From the NCBI RefSeq assembly GCF_020829645.1, contig NZ_JAIVFS010000020.1, positions 48,996 to 112,995 of the forward strand: a DNA stretch of 64,000 bases, given 5' to 3'. Below the pieces are notes generated by a model that saw only the letters and a list, made by a program, of their open reading frames with translations, made no database searches and was not told the DNA's origin. The position numbers and the translations under genes were made by a program. Shown piece after piece: positions 8,773-17,594 of the stretch (position 1 is its first letter; every line of letters starts with the position of its first letter). Source of the stretch: Nostoc mirabile CHAB5784. GTDB taxonomy: Bacteria > Cyanobacteriota > Cyanobacteriia > Cyanobacteriales > Nostocaceae.

Positions 8773-9570
8773 ATGCTTACAATGAAGGTAATTTGGAGTT
8801 TTTGCTTGCTGCTTTTATTCTTCCTGTGGGATGGTGAAGCTCTAGCAGGAGAGTTGTCTGAACGGTTAGCAAATTTTCCTCAATGGGAAAAATTAACTTC
8901 AGTACAACCTGCTTCAGGTGATTTGGTTTACCCTGAATGGATGGCTGGTACTTGGCAAGTTACAAGTACTTTGGCAGATTTAGCTGCACCTTTAGCACCA
9001 GATATCATAACACCAGGCTTTGAAGGTAATCGCCGACAATTAAATCAGCCTGTGAGTTTTGTAGTAAGATTTGTGAAAGAGCAACCATCTATTACTAAGT
9101 TAAAAATATTACCTCAGATAGATGAAAAATCCCCTTTAGTAGCAGATAGAGCGTTTAATAGCTTGAATTTGGCAAGAGCTTATTTAGGGGATGAAGCTGT
9201 GTTATTAGTCAAAGTAGATCCAGATTCACCTAATCGTCAGATTACGTTCTTGCGTAGCAGTCGCCAACTAGTTTCTATTGTGACTGCACGGGCTACAGAA
9301 ACTACCCCTGATGACAAATTCATTACTACAGAAGTGTTTCAACAACTATTCAAAGGCGATTCACGCCCTTATTTAAACTCTGTTGAATCTACCACCGCTT
9401 ATCATAAACTTCCAACAGCTAATCCGGCAATTGAGGCAGATCAAGTTACTGCTGTCTATCTTTCACCCCAAGATCCAGATTACTTTAAAGCTGGTTCTCG
9501 ACCAGTTGCTCTCTATCGCTATCGGCTAGAATTTATCCCCGCACAAATGCCTACTACTCCAAAGGAGTGA
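8773..9570 (+). CDS. Exported cyanobacterial protein, DUF6816-like
   Basis: A 265-residue protein with a clear signal peptide: hydrophobic FCLLLLFFLWDGEALAGE, likely cleaved near ALA-G. The mature part (WMAGTWQVTSTLADLAAPLAP, then NSLNLARAYLGDE and a C-terminal ALYRYRLEFIP) resembles a conserved cyanobacterial and plastid lumenal family that I associate with DUF6816; the fold looks lipocalin-like (WMAGTW near the start). It would act in the periplasm or thylakoid lumen. Function unknown. A second ATG at 8782 is an equally good start. It is followed on the same strand by an ABC exporter about 90 bases away, but no functional link is shown. Confidence 0.75.
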   Translation: MLTMKVIWSFCLLLLFFLWDGEALAGELSERLANFPQWEKLTSVQPASGDLVYPEWMAGTWQVTSTLADLAAPLAPDIITPGFEGNRRQLNQPVSFVVRFVKEQPSITKLKILPQIDEKSPLVADRAFNSLNLARAYLGDEAVLLVKVDPDSPNRQITFLRSSRQLVSIVTARATETTPDDKFITTEVFQQLFKGDSRPYLNSVESTTAYHKLPTANPAIEADQVTAVYLSPQDPDYFKAGSRPVALYRYRLEFIPAQMPTTPKE

Positions 9571-9658
9571 TTTAAACCTATAGCCCTTGACTACTTTGTA
9601 ATACATCTGTAGTATATAAATTCCAAGTTTACGATCGCGCTCTTGGACGGTGTGCATC

Positions 9659-11479
9659 ATGGCAAAATTTCGAGATATCGTCAATTACTTTCGCCCTTAC
9701 TGGAAGTTGAGTGTTTTCAGTATTACAGCATCTAGCATTTACGAAGTTATTGATTTGGTTGTCCCTTATGCGATCGGGCAGATTTTAAACGTTTTGTCTA
9801 ATCAACCTTTGGATAAACCACTTCAAAGTGCGATCGCCAGTTTTTCTGACATCACCAATTACCCAGTTAATAAATCTCTATCTTTAGGAGTATTACTGGG
9901 TTTAATATTCATTGTCACCGTAGTGAGAGCACCGACACAACCTTGGTTGACTGGTTGGTTTCACTGGGATATAACTCTCAGGGCGCGTCGAGATAAAACC
10001 GAAGCGGCGATCGCCAAAATTCTTACTCTCCCACTGGAATTTTATGACGAAAATAACCCCGGACGCATCGCCGGAAAAGTAGCTAGAGGTGTTGAGAACC
10101 ACACTTGGGCGTATCCCGAAATCGCCGGACAGTTGATTCCTAAACTGGTTCGTGTATTGGGAATTTTTGTGTTTATTTTGGTGATTGAGTGGCGGATTGC
10201 GATTTTATATCTAATTTCCTTTGTAATCATTCTCAGCTTCAGCTTGAAGAAATTACAGCAGTTAATTCGGTACGAAAGTGGTGTGGATAAATATGCAGAG
10301 GACACCGAAAGCCGCACTTCCGAATTGATCACCAATATCAAAACGGTAAAAGCATTTGCTACAGAATCTAGGGAACTGAAACGGCAAAAGCAACGTTTGG
10401 ATCGTGAACTAACGGTGCTTGATTATCGCATCCACAAAGGTTATACGATACTGTTTACTTGGCAAAAAACTGTAATTCAGTTTTGTGTGTTTGCAATTCT
10501 GGGTTTGACTTTAGCAGCAACAGTAAATGGGCGAATTTCTCTTGGTCACTTTGTCATGACTTTAACTCTTTCTAGCATGGCTTATGCCGAATTAGAACCT
10601 ATTAGTAACTTGGCAGAAGTTTTTGCCCGTCGTTATTCTTCTATGCTGCGGTTTCACGAATTTCTCCAAGAGCCAACTCCATCTGATTGTGCTAGTCTTT
10701 TAGAAGAAAGTAACCAGACAGAATCACCTTATAAATTTACTGGAAAACTTGAGTTGTCGCACCTCAGTTTTGGATATGATGCCAAGCGTCAAGTTTTACA
10801 AGATATTAACTTGTTGATTGAGCCATACCAAACAGTAGCATTAGTGGGGCGTTCCGGTTCTGGTAAGTCTACTTTAGTGAAATTGCTGTTGCGATATTTT
10901 GAACCTCAAGAAGGTCAAATTCTGATTGATGGTCAAGATATTCGCACTTTGGATGTGGGTAAGTATAGACGAAGGCTAGCGATCGTTCACCAAGAAGTAG
11001 ACGTTTTCAACGGTACTATATTGGATAATCTCACCTACGGCAGAGCAAATGCTAGTTTGGAGCAGGTTCAAGAAGCCTGTAGAATTGCCAGAGTCGATGA
11101 AGTAGTGCAGCACTTACCCAAAGGTTATTACACCGTCGTGGGAGAACGAGGTGTCAGGCTATCTGGAGGACAAAGACAACGCTTGGGAATTGCTAGGGCG
11201 TTGTTAGTAGAACCAGACGTACTGATTTTTGACGAAGCTACCTCTAGTTTAGATTATGAGTCTGAGCGTTCAATTCAGCTAGCGATGCGATCGATTCAGG
11301 GTACTTGCACCACCATTGTTATTGCTCACCGTCTAAGTACAGTGCGGGAAGCCGATAAAATTGTGGTTTTGGAGCAAGGAAAGATTGTAGAAGTGGGTAG
11401 CCACGATGAACTCTTGCGTCACGAGGGTATTTACCGCCGCTTGCACTCCCTGCAAGAAACAGGAGAACTCCTGAGTTAG
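9659..11479 (+). CDS. ABC transporter, fused membrane and ATP-binding domains
   Basis: A half-size ABC exporter of 606 residues. An N-terminal transmembrane domain of about six helices (residues 10-320) is fused to an ATPase with Walker A GRSGSGKST (about 397), Q-loop IVHQEVDVFNGT, signature RLSGGQRQRLGIARAL (about 500), Walker B VLIFDEATSSLD and the switch His in IAHRLSTV. It would dimerise in the inner membrane and export a lipid, peptide or drug; the substrate cannot be told. The frame opens at a GTG (9650), but the ATG at 9659 gives the more usual start. It stands alone, followed by a repeat-rich region. Confidence 0.95.
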   Translation: MAKFRDIVNYFRPYWKLSVFSITASSIYEVIDLVVPYAIGQILNVLSNQPLDKPLQSAIASFSDITNYPVNKSLSLGVLLGLIFIVTVVRAPTQPWLTGWFHWDITLRARRDKTEAAIAKILTLPLEFYDENNPGRIAGKVARGVENHTWAYPEIAGQLIPKLVRVLGIFVFILVIEWRIAILYLISFVIILSFSLKKLQQLIRYESGVDKYAEDTESRTSELITNIKTVKAFATESRELKRQKQRLDRELTVLDYRIHKGYTILFTWQKTVIQFCVFAILGLTLAATVNGRISLGHFVMTLTLSSMAYAELEPISNLAEVFARRYSSMLRFHEFLQEPTPSDCASLLEESNQTESPYKFTGKLELSHLSFGYDAKRQVLQDINLLIEPYQTVALVGRSGSGKSTLVKLLLRYFEPQEGQILIDGQDIRTLDVGKYRRRLAIVHQEVDVFNGTILDNLTYGRANASLEQVQEACRIARVDEVVQHLPKGYYTVVGERGVRLSGGQRQRLGIARALLVEPDVLIFDEATSSLDYESERSIQLAMRSIQGTCTTIVIAHRLSTVREADKIVVLEQGKIVEVGSHDELLRHEGIYRRLHSLQETGELLS

Positions 11480-11562
11480 GGGACATACACATTTTGGATT
11501 TTAGATTGACTCCACGAATCAATACGCTTGGGTTAAGGCTAAAAAATAAAACTAGTGTAGTA

Positions 11563-11830
11563 GGACTTACGCAAAAATACACGCTATAGGGCAATACGCT
11601 TGGGTTAAGGCTAGGACTCTTTTTTTTAACGAACCTTATTAGGCGCAGAGAAGCCAGTGCGCCCTTGCGGTTAAGAGACTTGAAGCAACTGGCGCGACAC
11701 AGAGAGAAGAGAGAAGAGAGAGAAGAGAGAGAAGGAAAAATTGCTTAACTGAACTGTATTGCGCTATAGGGGCAATTCATGAATTGCCCCTACGTGAAAT
11801 AAGGGTTTCGGCTATTGTTTGCGTAAGTCC
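11563..11830. mobile_element. MITE with GGACTTACGCA ends, nested inside 11520-11933
   Basis: Starts GGACTTACGC and ends with its exact inverse GCGTAAGTCC. The left neighbour is TA; the right is TG, so the expected TA duplication is imperfect here. Removing the inner element (11592-11761 plus one target copy) leaves a short MITE of about 88 bp, in the size range of its relatives at 15957-16090 and 21208-21313. Confidence 0.82.
11592..11761. mobile_element. Innermost MITE of the nest, 10-bp target duplication
   Basis: Starts CAATACGCTTGGGTTAAG and ends with a degraded inverse (CTTAACTGAACTGTATTG). Exact direct repeats CGCTATAGGG lie at 11582-11591 and 11762-11771. The interior is GCAGAGA/GAGAAGA-rich, like the interior of 2886-3106. 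Confidence 0.85.
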
Positions 11831-11943
11831 TGTGTAGGTTGGGTTGAGGAACGAAACCCAACCTTATCAAGCCTTTGTTGGATAACACGAATGTTCAACC
11901 CAACGTAGCATTCTTCTTAACCCAAGCGTATTGCTCCACGAAT

Positions 11944-12147
11944 CAATCAGCTTGATTAAATCGGCCTTATTGACAACACAATAAAGTCGATTTTTTTCTA
12001 ATTGTCCCCAACAGTATTTGGTACAAAAATCGAAATTCTAAGCCACCAGTCATGATGTATACAATATGTGATAATAGATTTTAAGTAAAAATCATTGTCT
12101 ACTGAATTCTGCCCGCTCAGTAATCGAAGTTTTCTCATAACAAAAAA
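11944..12147. other. Intergenic tail after the nested MITEs
   Basis: AT-rich sequence between the composite element and the stop codon of the next minus-strand gene. It has a partial inverted repeat near 11955-11995. No gene seen. Confidence 0.4.
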
Positions 12148-13104
12148 CTAAGATTTACTCTTATTTGCTTCTTTCTGCGCCGCCTCACTGTATTTCTTAT
12201 AAAGTTGAGTACGAATCTTGGCTTCCTGATAACGGCTGTGTTTTTGTGGCACCTTACTCATTAAATCTGAAGCCCGTTGCCACTTAGCAGCTATCTCTAA
12301 CCATTGAGTTGAGACTGTGGCTGTTTTACCAGATGCAGAAGCTTGGTTGGCAATTCGCACGGCTGTGGCAAATTGGTCATTAGACGGGTCAAAAAGGTTA
12401 TTCTTAGCAGGACTAAGTGGTGTTTGAACTTTCCTATAGATCGTATTTTCTGGAGTTATAGATTTAGAACTTTGTAATTGCATTAGGTTTATCAGATTAT
12501 TACCTAACTGGGCATAAATAACCCAACTAAGCAACAACAGTGAGCATAAACCAGCCGCAGCTAATATCTTTGTTTTAGGCTTCTTTTTTTGTTTTTCTTT
12601 GTTAATAAGTACTAAAGGACGAGAGACTTGAGTTCTAGGAAAATTTGGCTTTCCTAGTTCAGCTTGAGCTTCTGTGAAATCTGTAATTAATTGCTTTACA
12701 ATATTAGGCTGAATTAACGTAATTTCCTGCGACCAAAGCAATTGGTTGTCGCGATCGCTATCTATTTCCTTTAACCACAATAATTGTTGTTCCCGAACAA
12801 TCCGACTGTTGATATTGACTCGCCGAATGTGACGCGGGGCGATGGAATCAAGAATTTGCTGGATTTGTTCTACGAGGGGAGATTGCTCAAGTTGCTCTAT
12901 CCTAGCCGCCTCGCACAGAAGTTGTAAGACACCATCAGAAAAAATGGCTCTAGTTCTGACACCAGACTTGGCTAGCTTTTCGTTCAATAGCTGAATAATC
13001 GCAGCAACGCTACCTTGGTGAGCTTGCCAAACGATATCATTTATCCGGTCTACCACCTGAAATTTAGTGATAGCTCTTCCACCCTGACTGATTAACGTAT
13101 TCAT
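12148..13104 (-). CDS. Unknown protein with a central transmembrane helix
   Basis: I do not recognise the family. The 318-residue product has a soluble N-terminal part of about 180 residues (VVDRINDIVWQAHQGSVAAI, then LNEKLAKSGVRTRAIFSDGV), a basic stretch KEKQKKKPKTK, one transmembrane helix (LAAAGLCSLLLLSWVIYAQL, about residues 184-203) and a Lys/Ser/Gln-rich C-terminal part that may be coiled coil (SRYQEAKIRTQLYKKYSEAA). The basic flank before the helix puts the N-terminal part in the cytoplasm. It is flanked by repeats and has no operon partner. A conserved cyanobacterial hypothetical is the safest call. Confidence 0.7.
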   Translation of the reverse strand: MNTLISQGGRAITKFQVVDRINDIVWQAHQGSVAAIIQLLNEKLAKSGVRTRAIFSDGVLQLLCEAARIEQLEQSPLVEQIQQILDSIAPRHIRRVNINSRIVREQQLLWLKEIDSDRDNQLLWSQEITLIQPNIVKQLITDFTEAQAELGKPNFPRTQVSRPLVLINKEKQKKKPKTKILAAAGLCSLLLLSWVIYAQLGNNLINLMQLQSSKSITPENTIYRKVQTPLSPAKNNLFDPSNDQFATAVRIANQASASGKTATVSTQWLEIAAKWQRASDLMSKVPQKHSRYQEAKIRTQLYKKYSEAAQKEANKSKS

Positions 13105-13640
13105 TAATTTAGGGACTCTTTTCTACTGACCTTGATCTTGTTTTCGATTTTACGAGTAAAAAGATGAGTTGCCAAATAAAATCATAAATATAGAGCTTCC
13201 TTTTTCGGTTCGGCAAGGATGCTGGCTTGCACTCAGTTAATTTGACACTCTCACGCCTTGAAAGCGTGGGATTCTTGGGCTGAAACTGCGCTTTCAGGAT
13301 AAAGCTTATGCTGGTGGACGAGCTACCTGTCTGACATAGTACATTATGATGTCTTTTAGCGATCGCCTTTGGTCAAGTTGAGGTAGGTGAATGCACTCTG
13401 CGATGGTGCGTCCACTACGTAAATGGCGATCGCTTTGATATTTCTGTAACTGTCACGCCGTCAGATATTGTTCACAAAGCAAACAAAATAGCTGTATTAG
13501 GATAATTTTCTGAGTAATTCTCGCTTTTTTTGCCTTTTTGTCATAATGGCAAGACTAATTAGCACAGCGATCGCTACATTAGAAGATATATATATAAAAA
13601 TCAACAATGATTTTTATTCCTTCGCAGTTCACACAAAATT
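13105..13640. other. Intergenic region with a solo IS200/IS605-like hairpin
   Basis: Divergent region holding the promoters of the unknown membrane protein (minus) and the M3 peptidase (plus). It includes the hairpin end at 13243-13278, an imperfect inverted repeat downstream of it and two HIP1-type GCGATCGC sites. No reading frame of note. Confidence 0.5.
13243..13278. repeat. Solo IS200/IS605-type end hairpin
   Basis: TGACACTCTCACGCCTTGAAAGCGTGGGATTCTTGG carries the imperfect hairpin CACGCCTTGAAAGCGTG. It matches, in inverse orientation, the sequence at 22399-22433. Such hairpins bound TnpB-bearing elements of cyanobacteria. No tnpA or tnpB is adjacent, so it is a solo end or remnant. Confidence 0.6.
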
Positions 13641-15752
13641 ATGAGTGCAAGTACCATTATTTCCGACAATCCCTTACTTCAAGGCACTGGTTTACCTCCC
13701 TTTGCAGAGATTAAACCAGAACGAGTAGTACCAGCCTTCAATCAGTTGTTGGCAGAACTTGACCAGCAGCTTGCCACATTAGAGGCTAATGTACAGCCTA
13801 CTTGGAGTGGTTTAGTAGAACCCTTAGAAAAGCTGACTGAAAGGCTTACCTGGAGTTGGGCGGTGGTGAATCATTTGATGGGTGTTAAAAATAGCCCGGA
13901 ACTGCGCGAAGCTCATGAAATTGTACAGCCACTAGTTGTACAATTTATCAACAAGCTTGGTCAAAGCAAACCTATCTATAATGCTTTTAAGGCACTCCGT
14001 ACCAGTAATAGTTGGGCAACTTTAGAATTAGCCCAACAGCGCATTGTAGAAGCCGCCATTCGAGATGCAGAACTTTCTGGTGTTGGCTTAGAAGGAGAGG
14101 CAAGAGAGCGTTTCAACGCCATACAAATGGAGTTAGCAGAACTTTCTACCAAATTCTCTAACCATGTACTTGATGCCATTAAAGCCTTCAGCTTAACCCT
14201 AACAACACAAGCGGAAATTGACGGTTTACCACCAAGCTTAGTGAGTTTAGCAGCCCAAGCGGCTCGTGCATCTGGCGAAAGCAATGCTACACCAGAAAAT
14301 GGCCCCTGGCGGATTACTTTGGACTTCCCCAGCTATGGCCCTTTCATGCAGCACAGTACCCGTCGAGATTTGCGCGAAAAGCTCTACAAAGCTCATATCA
14401 CCCGCGCTTCTAGTGGCGATTTGGATAACAACCCCTTAATTGAGCGGATTTTAAAGTTGCGCCAAGAACTCGCAGATATACTAGGCTTTAAAAGTTTTGC
14501 CCAATTGAGCCTAGCTAGTAAAATGGCTCCCAACGTTGAGGCAGTCAACGCTCTATTAGAAGAACTACGCCGCGCTAGTTATGATGCTGCTGTCAAAGAC
14601 TTGGAAGAACTCAAAGCTTTTGCAGCAGCACTCTTAGCAGCAGAAGCTGAGGATTTAAAACACTGGGATATCAGCTTTTGGGCAGAACGCCAACGAGAAG
14701 CAAAATTTGCCTTTACCGCTGAAGAATTGCGTCCCTACTTCCCTCTTCCCCAAGTGTTAGACGGCTTATTTGGACTAGTCAAGCGGCTATTTGGCGTCAC
14801 TGTCACCTCTGCCGATGCTCAAGCGCCAGTATGGCATGAAGATGTCCGTTATTTCCAAATTGCTGACGAAACTGGTTCTCCCATAGCGTACTTCTACTTA
14901 GACCCTTACAGCCGTCCAGCCGAGAAACGCGGTGGTGCTTGGATGGATGTGTGCATCAATCGGGCCAAAATCACTGAAAATGGTGTGACTGCCATCCGCT
15001 TACCTGTAGCTTATTTGGTTTGTAATCAAAGTCCTCCCGTAGATGGTAAACCTAGTTTGATGACTTTCTATGAAGTAGAGACTTTATTCCACGAGTTTGG
15101 TCATGGATTGCACCACATGCTCACTAAGGTTGACTATACCGGAGCCGCAGGCATCAATAATGTGGAGTGGGATGCAGTGGAATTACCTAGTCAGTTTATG
15201 GAAAACTGGTGTTATGAGCGAACCACTTTCTTTGGAATGGCGAAGCATTACGAAACTGGTGAAGCCCTACCGGAGCATTATTATCAAAAGCTGCTAGCGG
15301 CGCGTAATTATATGAGTGGATCTGCCACGTTGCGGCAGATCCACCTGAGCAGCCTTGATTTAGAACTACACTATCGCTATCGCCCTAGTAGTAATGAAAC
15401 TCCCTCAGATGTGCGTCATCGCATAGCCAAGACTACTACTGTTTTACCACCACTTCCAGAAGATTCAATTTTATGTGCTTTTGGACATATTTTTGAGGGT
15501 GGTTATGCAGCAGGCTATTACAGTTACAAGTGGGCCGAGGTACTAAGTGCTGATGCTTTTGCCGCTTTTGAAGAAGCTGGGCTAGAAGATGAAGAGGCTA
15601 TAAAAGCTACAGGTCGGCGTTATCGAGATACGGTGCTGGCACTTGGTGGTGGTCAGCATCCAATGGAGGTGTTTAAAACTTTCCGGGGTCGTGAACCAAG
15701 TACGATCGCTTTGCTCAGGCACAATGGTTTAGTTAGTGCTGCTGTAAACTAA
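13641..15752 (+). CDS. prlC: M3-family oligopeptidase A
   Basis: Zinc metallopeptidase of the thimet oligopeptidase family that degrades short peptides in the cytoplasm, including released signal peptides. The 703 residues are the usual length. The active-site motif FHEFGHGLHHML (HEFGH at about 484-488) is intact, and the third zinc ligand Glu would be in NNVEWDAVELPSQFMENW, as is typical. Conserved C-terminal tracts SCAL-like SATLRQIHLSSLDLELHYR and FGHIFEGGYAAGYYSYKWAEV are present. It is monocistronic here. The family assignment is firm; the gene name prlC/opdA is by family. Confidence 0.95.
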   Translation: MSASTIISDNPLLQGTGLPPFAEIKPERVVPAFNQLLAELDQQLATLEANVQPTWSGLVEPLEKLTERLTWSWAVVNHLMGVKNSPELREAHEIVQPLVVQFINKLGQSKPIYNAFKALRTSNSWATLELAQQRIVEAAIRDAELSGVGLEGEARERFNAIQMELAELSTKFSNHVLDAIKAFSLTLTTQAEIDGLPPSLVSLAAQAARASGESNATPENGPWRITLDFPSYGPFMQHSTRRDLREKLYKAHITRASSGDLDNNPLIERILKLRQELADILGFKSFAQLSLASKMAPNVEAVNALLEELRRASYDAAVKDLEELKAFAAALLAAEAEDLKHWDISFWAERQREAKFAFTAEELRPYFPLPQVLDGLFGLVKRLFGVTVTSADAQAPVWHEDVRYFQIADETGSPIAYFYLDPYSRPAEKRGGAWMDVCINRAKITENGVTAIRLPVAYLVCNQSPPVDGKPSLMTFYEVETLFHEFGHGLHHMLTKVDYTGAAGINNVEWDAVELPSQFMENWCYERTTFFGMAKHYETGEALPEHYYQKLLAARNYMSGSATLRQIHLSSLDLELHYRYRPSSNETPSDVRHRIAKTTTVLPPLPEDSILCAFGHIFEGGYAAGYYSYKWAEVLSADAFAAFEEAGLEDEEAIKATGRRYRDTVLALGGGQHPMEVFKTFRGREPSTIALLRHNGLVSAAVN

Positions 15753-16149
15753 ACAACGTCCCTACTCGCATGAAATTTTTAATCTACAATTAGCGATCGC
15801 CAATCTGCGGAATATAAGCTGTAGGGTGTGTTATGCCGTAGGCTAATATCATGTCCTGGTAATTAGTTACGATTAAACTCCAATTAGTCATCTTTACACT
15901 CACTTGTTTTATCATAAGCAATTACCCAGACATGATATTACCTCTATTTTTTGCTAGGACTTACGCAAAAACCCTCTCAAACTCTCATTCCTCCGTGACC
16001 TCTGCGCCGCGCCAGTTGCTTCAAGTCGGGGAACCGCAAGGGCGCACTGGCTTCTCTGTGGTTCGTTTTCCGTTACCCGTGCGTAAGTCCTATTTTGCAA
16101 AGAAGCGACTCTCACAATATCTAAACAAGCCTATATTTTAATTTCAAAA
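15753..16149. other. Intergenic region with one MITE
   Basis: Contains an inverted pair around CATGATATTA (near 15848 and 15941) and the GGACTTACGC-type MITE at 15957-16090. No gene seen. Confidence 0.5.
15957..16090. mobile_element. MITE with GGACTTACGCA ends, TA target duplication
   Basis: A 134-bp element starting GGACTTACGC and ending GCGTAAGTCC, flanked by TA on both sides (15955-15956 and 16091-16092). The interior is the CTCTGCGCCGCGCCAGTTGC repeat. The TA duplication suggests an IS630/Tc1-like mobiliser (inference). Confidence 0.85.
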
Positions 16150-16596
16150 ATGTCTGCTAAAAATACAAATAATCAGAGTCGTATCCAATCTCGTGACTGG
16201 CCAATCGAGCAATTACCTGGACTAAGCCACGAGGAACAATCTCAACTGCACAATTGTGGAATTCTTAGCACAGTAGCGCTAATCAAACAAGGCAAAACTC
16301 TAGAGGAAAGACTAGCATTAGCAAATAAACTACAGATTCATCTTCACTATGTAAATAAATGGATGGCTTTAGCTGACTTGGCGCGTATTCCCAGTGTAGG
16401 CATACAATATTGTGGTTTATTGCTCCATGCGGGTATTGGTTCTGTGGCGCAGTTAGCTCAGACTCCCACTCACAGATTGCACCAACAAATCATGCGCTTG
16501 CAAGTGGCAACAATGCAGCGACGAGATTTGTGTCCAGCAATTGAATTAGTACAACAGTGGAGCCAGCAAGCGAAAATAGTGGGGAGTGGGAATTAG
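16150..16596 (+). CDS. DUF4332 domain protein
   Basis: A 148-residue soluble protein of the DUF4332 family, which is built of helix-hairpin-helix-like repeats related to DNA-binding HhH motifs. Visible: an IEQLPGLSHEEQSQLHNCGI hairpin, then LADLARIPSVGIQYCGLLLH with GIGSVAQLAQ. HhH architecture suggests nucleic-acid contact, but function is unknown. It starts 60 bases after a MITE and is followed by GGGGAGTGGG-type repeat sequence that overlaps the end of the gene. No operon partner. Confidence 0.8.
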   Translation: MSAKNTNNQSRIQSRDWPIEQLPGLSHEEQSQLHNCGILSTVALIKQGKTLEERLALANKLQIHLHYVNKWMALADLARIPSVGIQYCGLLLHAGIGSVAQLAQTPTHRLHQQIMRLQVATMQRRDLCPAIELVQQWSQQAKIVGSGN

Positions 16597-16679
16597 GGAG
16601 TGAGGAGTGGGGAAAGGGAACAAGGGGATAAGGGGACAAGGAATCATTATTAAACCTCTTGCATAAATCAAAAATAAAG

Positions 16680-16750
16680 AACCCCACCCCGCATTTGCTA
16701 ACGCAAACGCTCCCCTCCCCGCTTGCGGGGAGGGGTTGGGGGTGGGGTGT
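16680..16750. repeat. GC-rich palindromic repeat
   Basis: CCCCACCCC then CTCCCCTCCCCGC, a TTGC loop, GCGGGGAGGGG and GGGGTGGGG make a long hairpin. The same repeat type is at about 41505-41570 and, partially, at 41085. It lies between two convergent genes and could act as a bidirectional terminator. Confidence 0.7.
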
Positions 16751-16829
16751 TAGGGATTTTTGTAATAGGTCTATTGAAGAAGTGTCTCACTTGTTTTTTC
16801 CCTACTCCCCACTCCCTACTCCCTACTCC

Positions 16830-17444
16830 CTAATCTTTAGCTAAAACACCATTAAGGAAGATATCAGCGAGTCCTTCTGCCATTTCCTGCATTTGTTGGG
16901 GGGAGGCGTCAGGTTCCATGAGGGTGTTGTTAGAAAAACCTGCGATCGCAAACATTCCTAAGAAAACTTTGGCTACCAGCTTTGCATCCATTTTGCGATA
17001 AATGCCTTTATCCATCGCTGTTTGAAAGAATGCTTCGCCCACGTCGGTCATTTTGGTAATGACTTCTAACTGGATGCGATCGCGCAAGTCGGGGTGAAAC
17101 TGCACCTCCATAAAACAAACGCGCATTAAATCGGCATTTTTTTGGAAGTTCCACATCCGGCGACGCATCACCTGAGCTACGGCTTTATAGCTGCCCATTT
17201 CACTTAATTCTGTCAGCAAATCTGTGAGAATCTCCACCCATCCACTCGTCGCTACTTCCACTAAAATTGCCTTTTTATTGGGAAAATGACGAAATAGAGT
17301 GCCTTCAGCTACACTTGCCGCATGTGCTAAATCACGGGTGGTAGTGCCGTCAAATCCCTGAGCAGCGAACAACCGTTGTGCTGCCTGTAAAATCCGGGTG
17401 CGCGTCTGAGCCTCTGAGGGTGGGGAAGAATTAAAAACTCGCAT
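16830..17444 (-). CDS. TetR/AcrR-family transcriptional regulator
   Basis: One-component repressor-type regulator of 204 residues. The N-terminal TetR helix-turn-helix is clear: ILQAAQRLFAAQGFDGTTTR, DLAHAASVAEGTLFRHFPNK (about residues 18-60). The C-terminal ligand and dimerisation domain is divergent, so the inducer is unknown. It is divergent from the M16 peptidase pair, about 150 bases apart. By the usual TetR layout it may regulate itself and that neighbour, but no operator was identified with confidence. Confidence 0.93.
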   Translation of the reverse strand: MRVFNSSPPSEAQTRTRILQAAQRLFAAQGFDGTTTRDLAHAASVAEGTLFRHFPNKKAILVEVATSGWVEILTDLLTELSEMGSYKAVAQVMRRRMWNFQKNADLMRVCFMEVQFHPDLRDRIQLEVITKMTDVGEAFFQTAMDKGIYRKMDAKLVAKVFLGMFAIAGFSNNTLMEPDASPQQMQEMAEGLADIFLNGVLAKD

Positions 17445-17594
17445 AACAGTTATGGTGAAATTTGCGGAACACGATTTGTAGCATTATTGTCTAACGTCAA
17501 GAACAAAAAGCCTAACATGCTTAATACAAGATTAACCTCATTTTGCTAAGTAACCTGTTTTTTAGGTAGTGTAACTTTATCTTAATTTGTGCTT

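Larger units (their letters stand above)
11520..11933. mobile_element. Composite nested MITE (outer element), 10-bp target duplication
   Basis: The outer element starts CAATACGCTTGGGTTAAG and ends CTTAACCCAAGCGTATTG, and is flanked by exact direct repeats CTCCACGAAT at 11510-11519 and 11934-11943. It belongs to the same family as 2886-3106. It has been invaded by a second element (11563-11830), which itself holds a third (11592-11761). The remainder includes TGTAGGTTGGGTTGAGGAAC, a repeat seen again near 41010. Confidence 0.88.
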
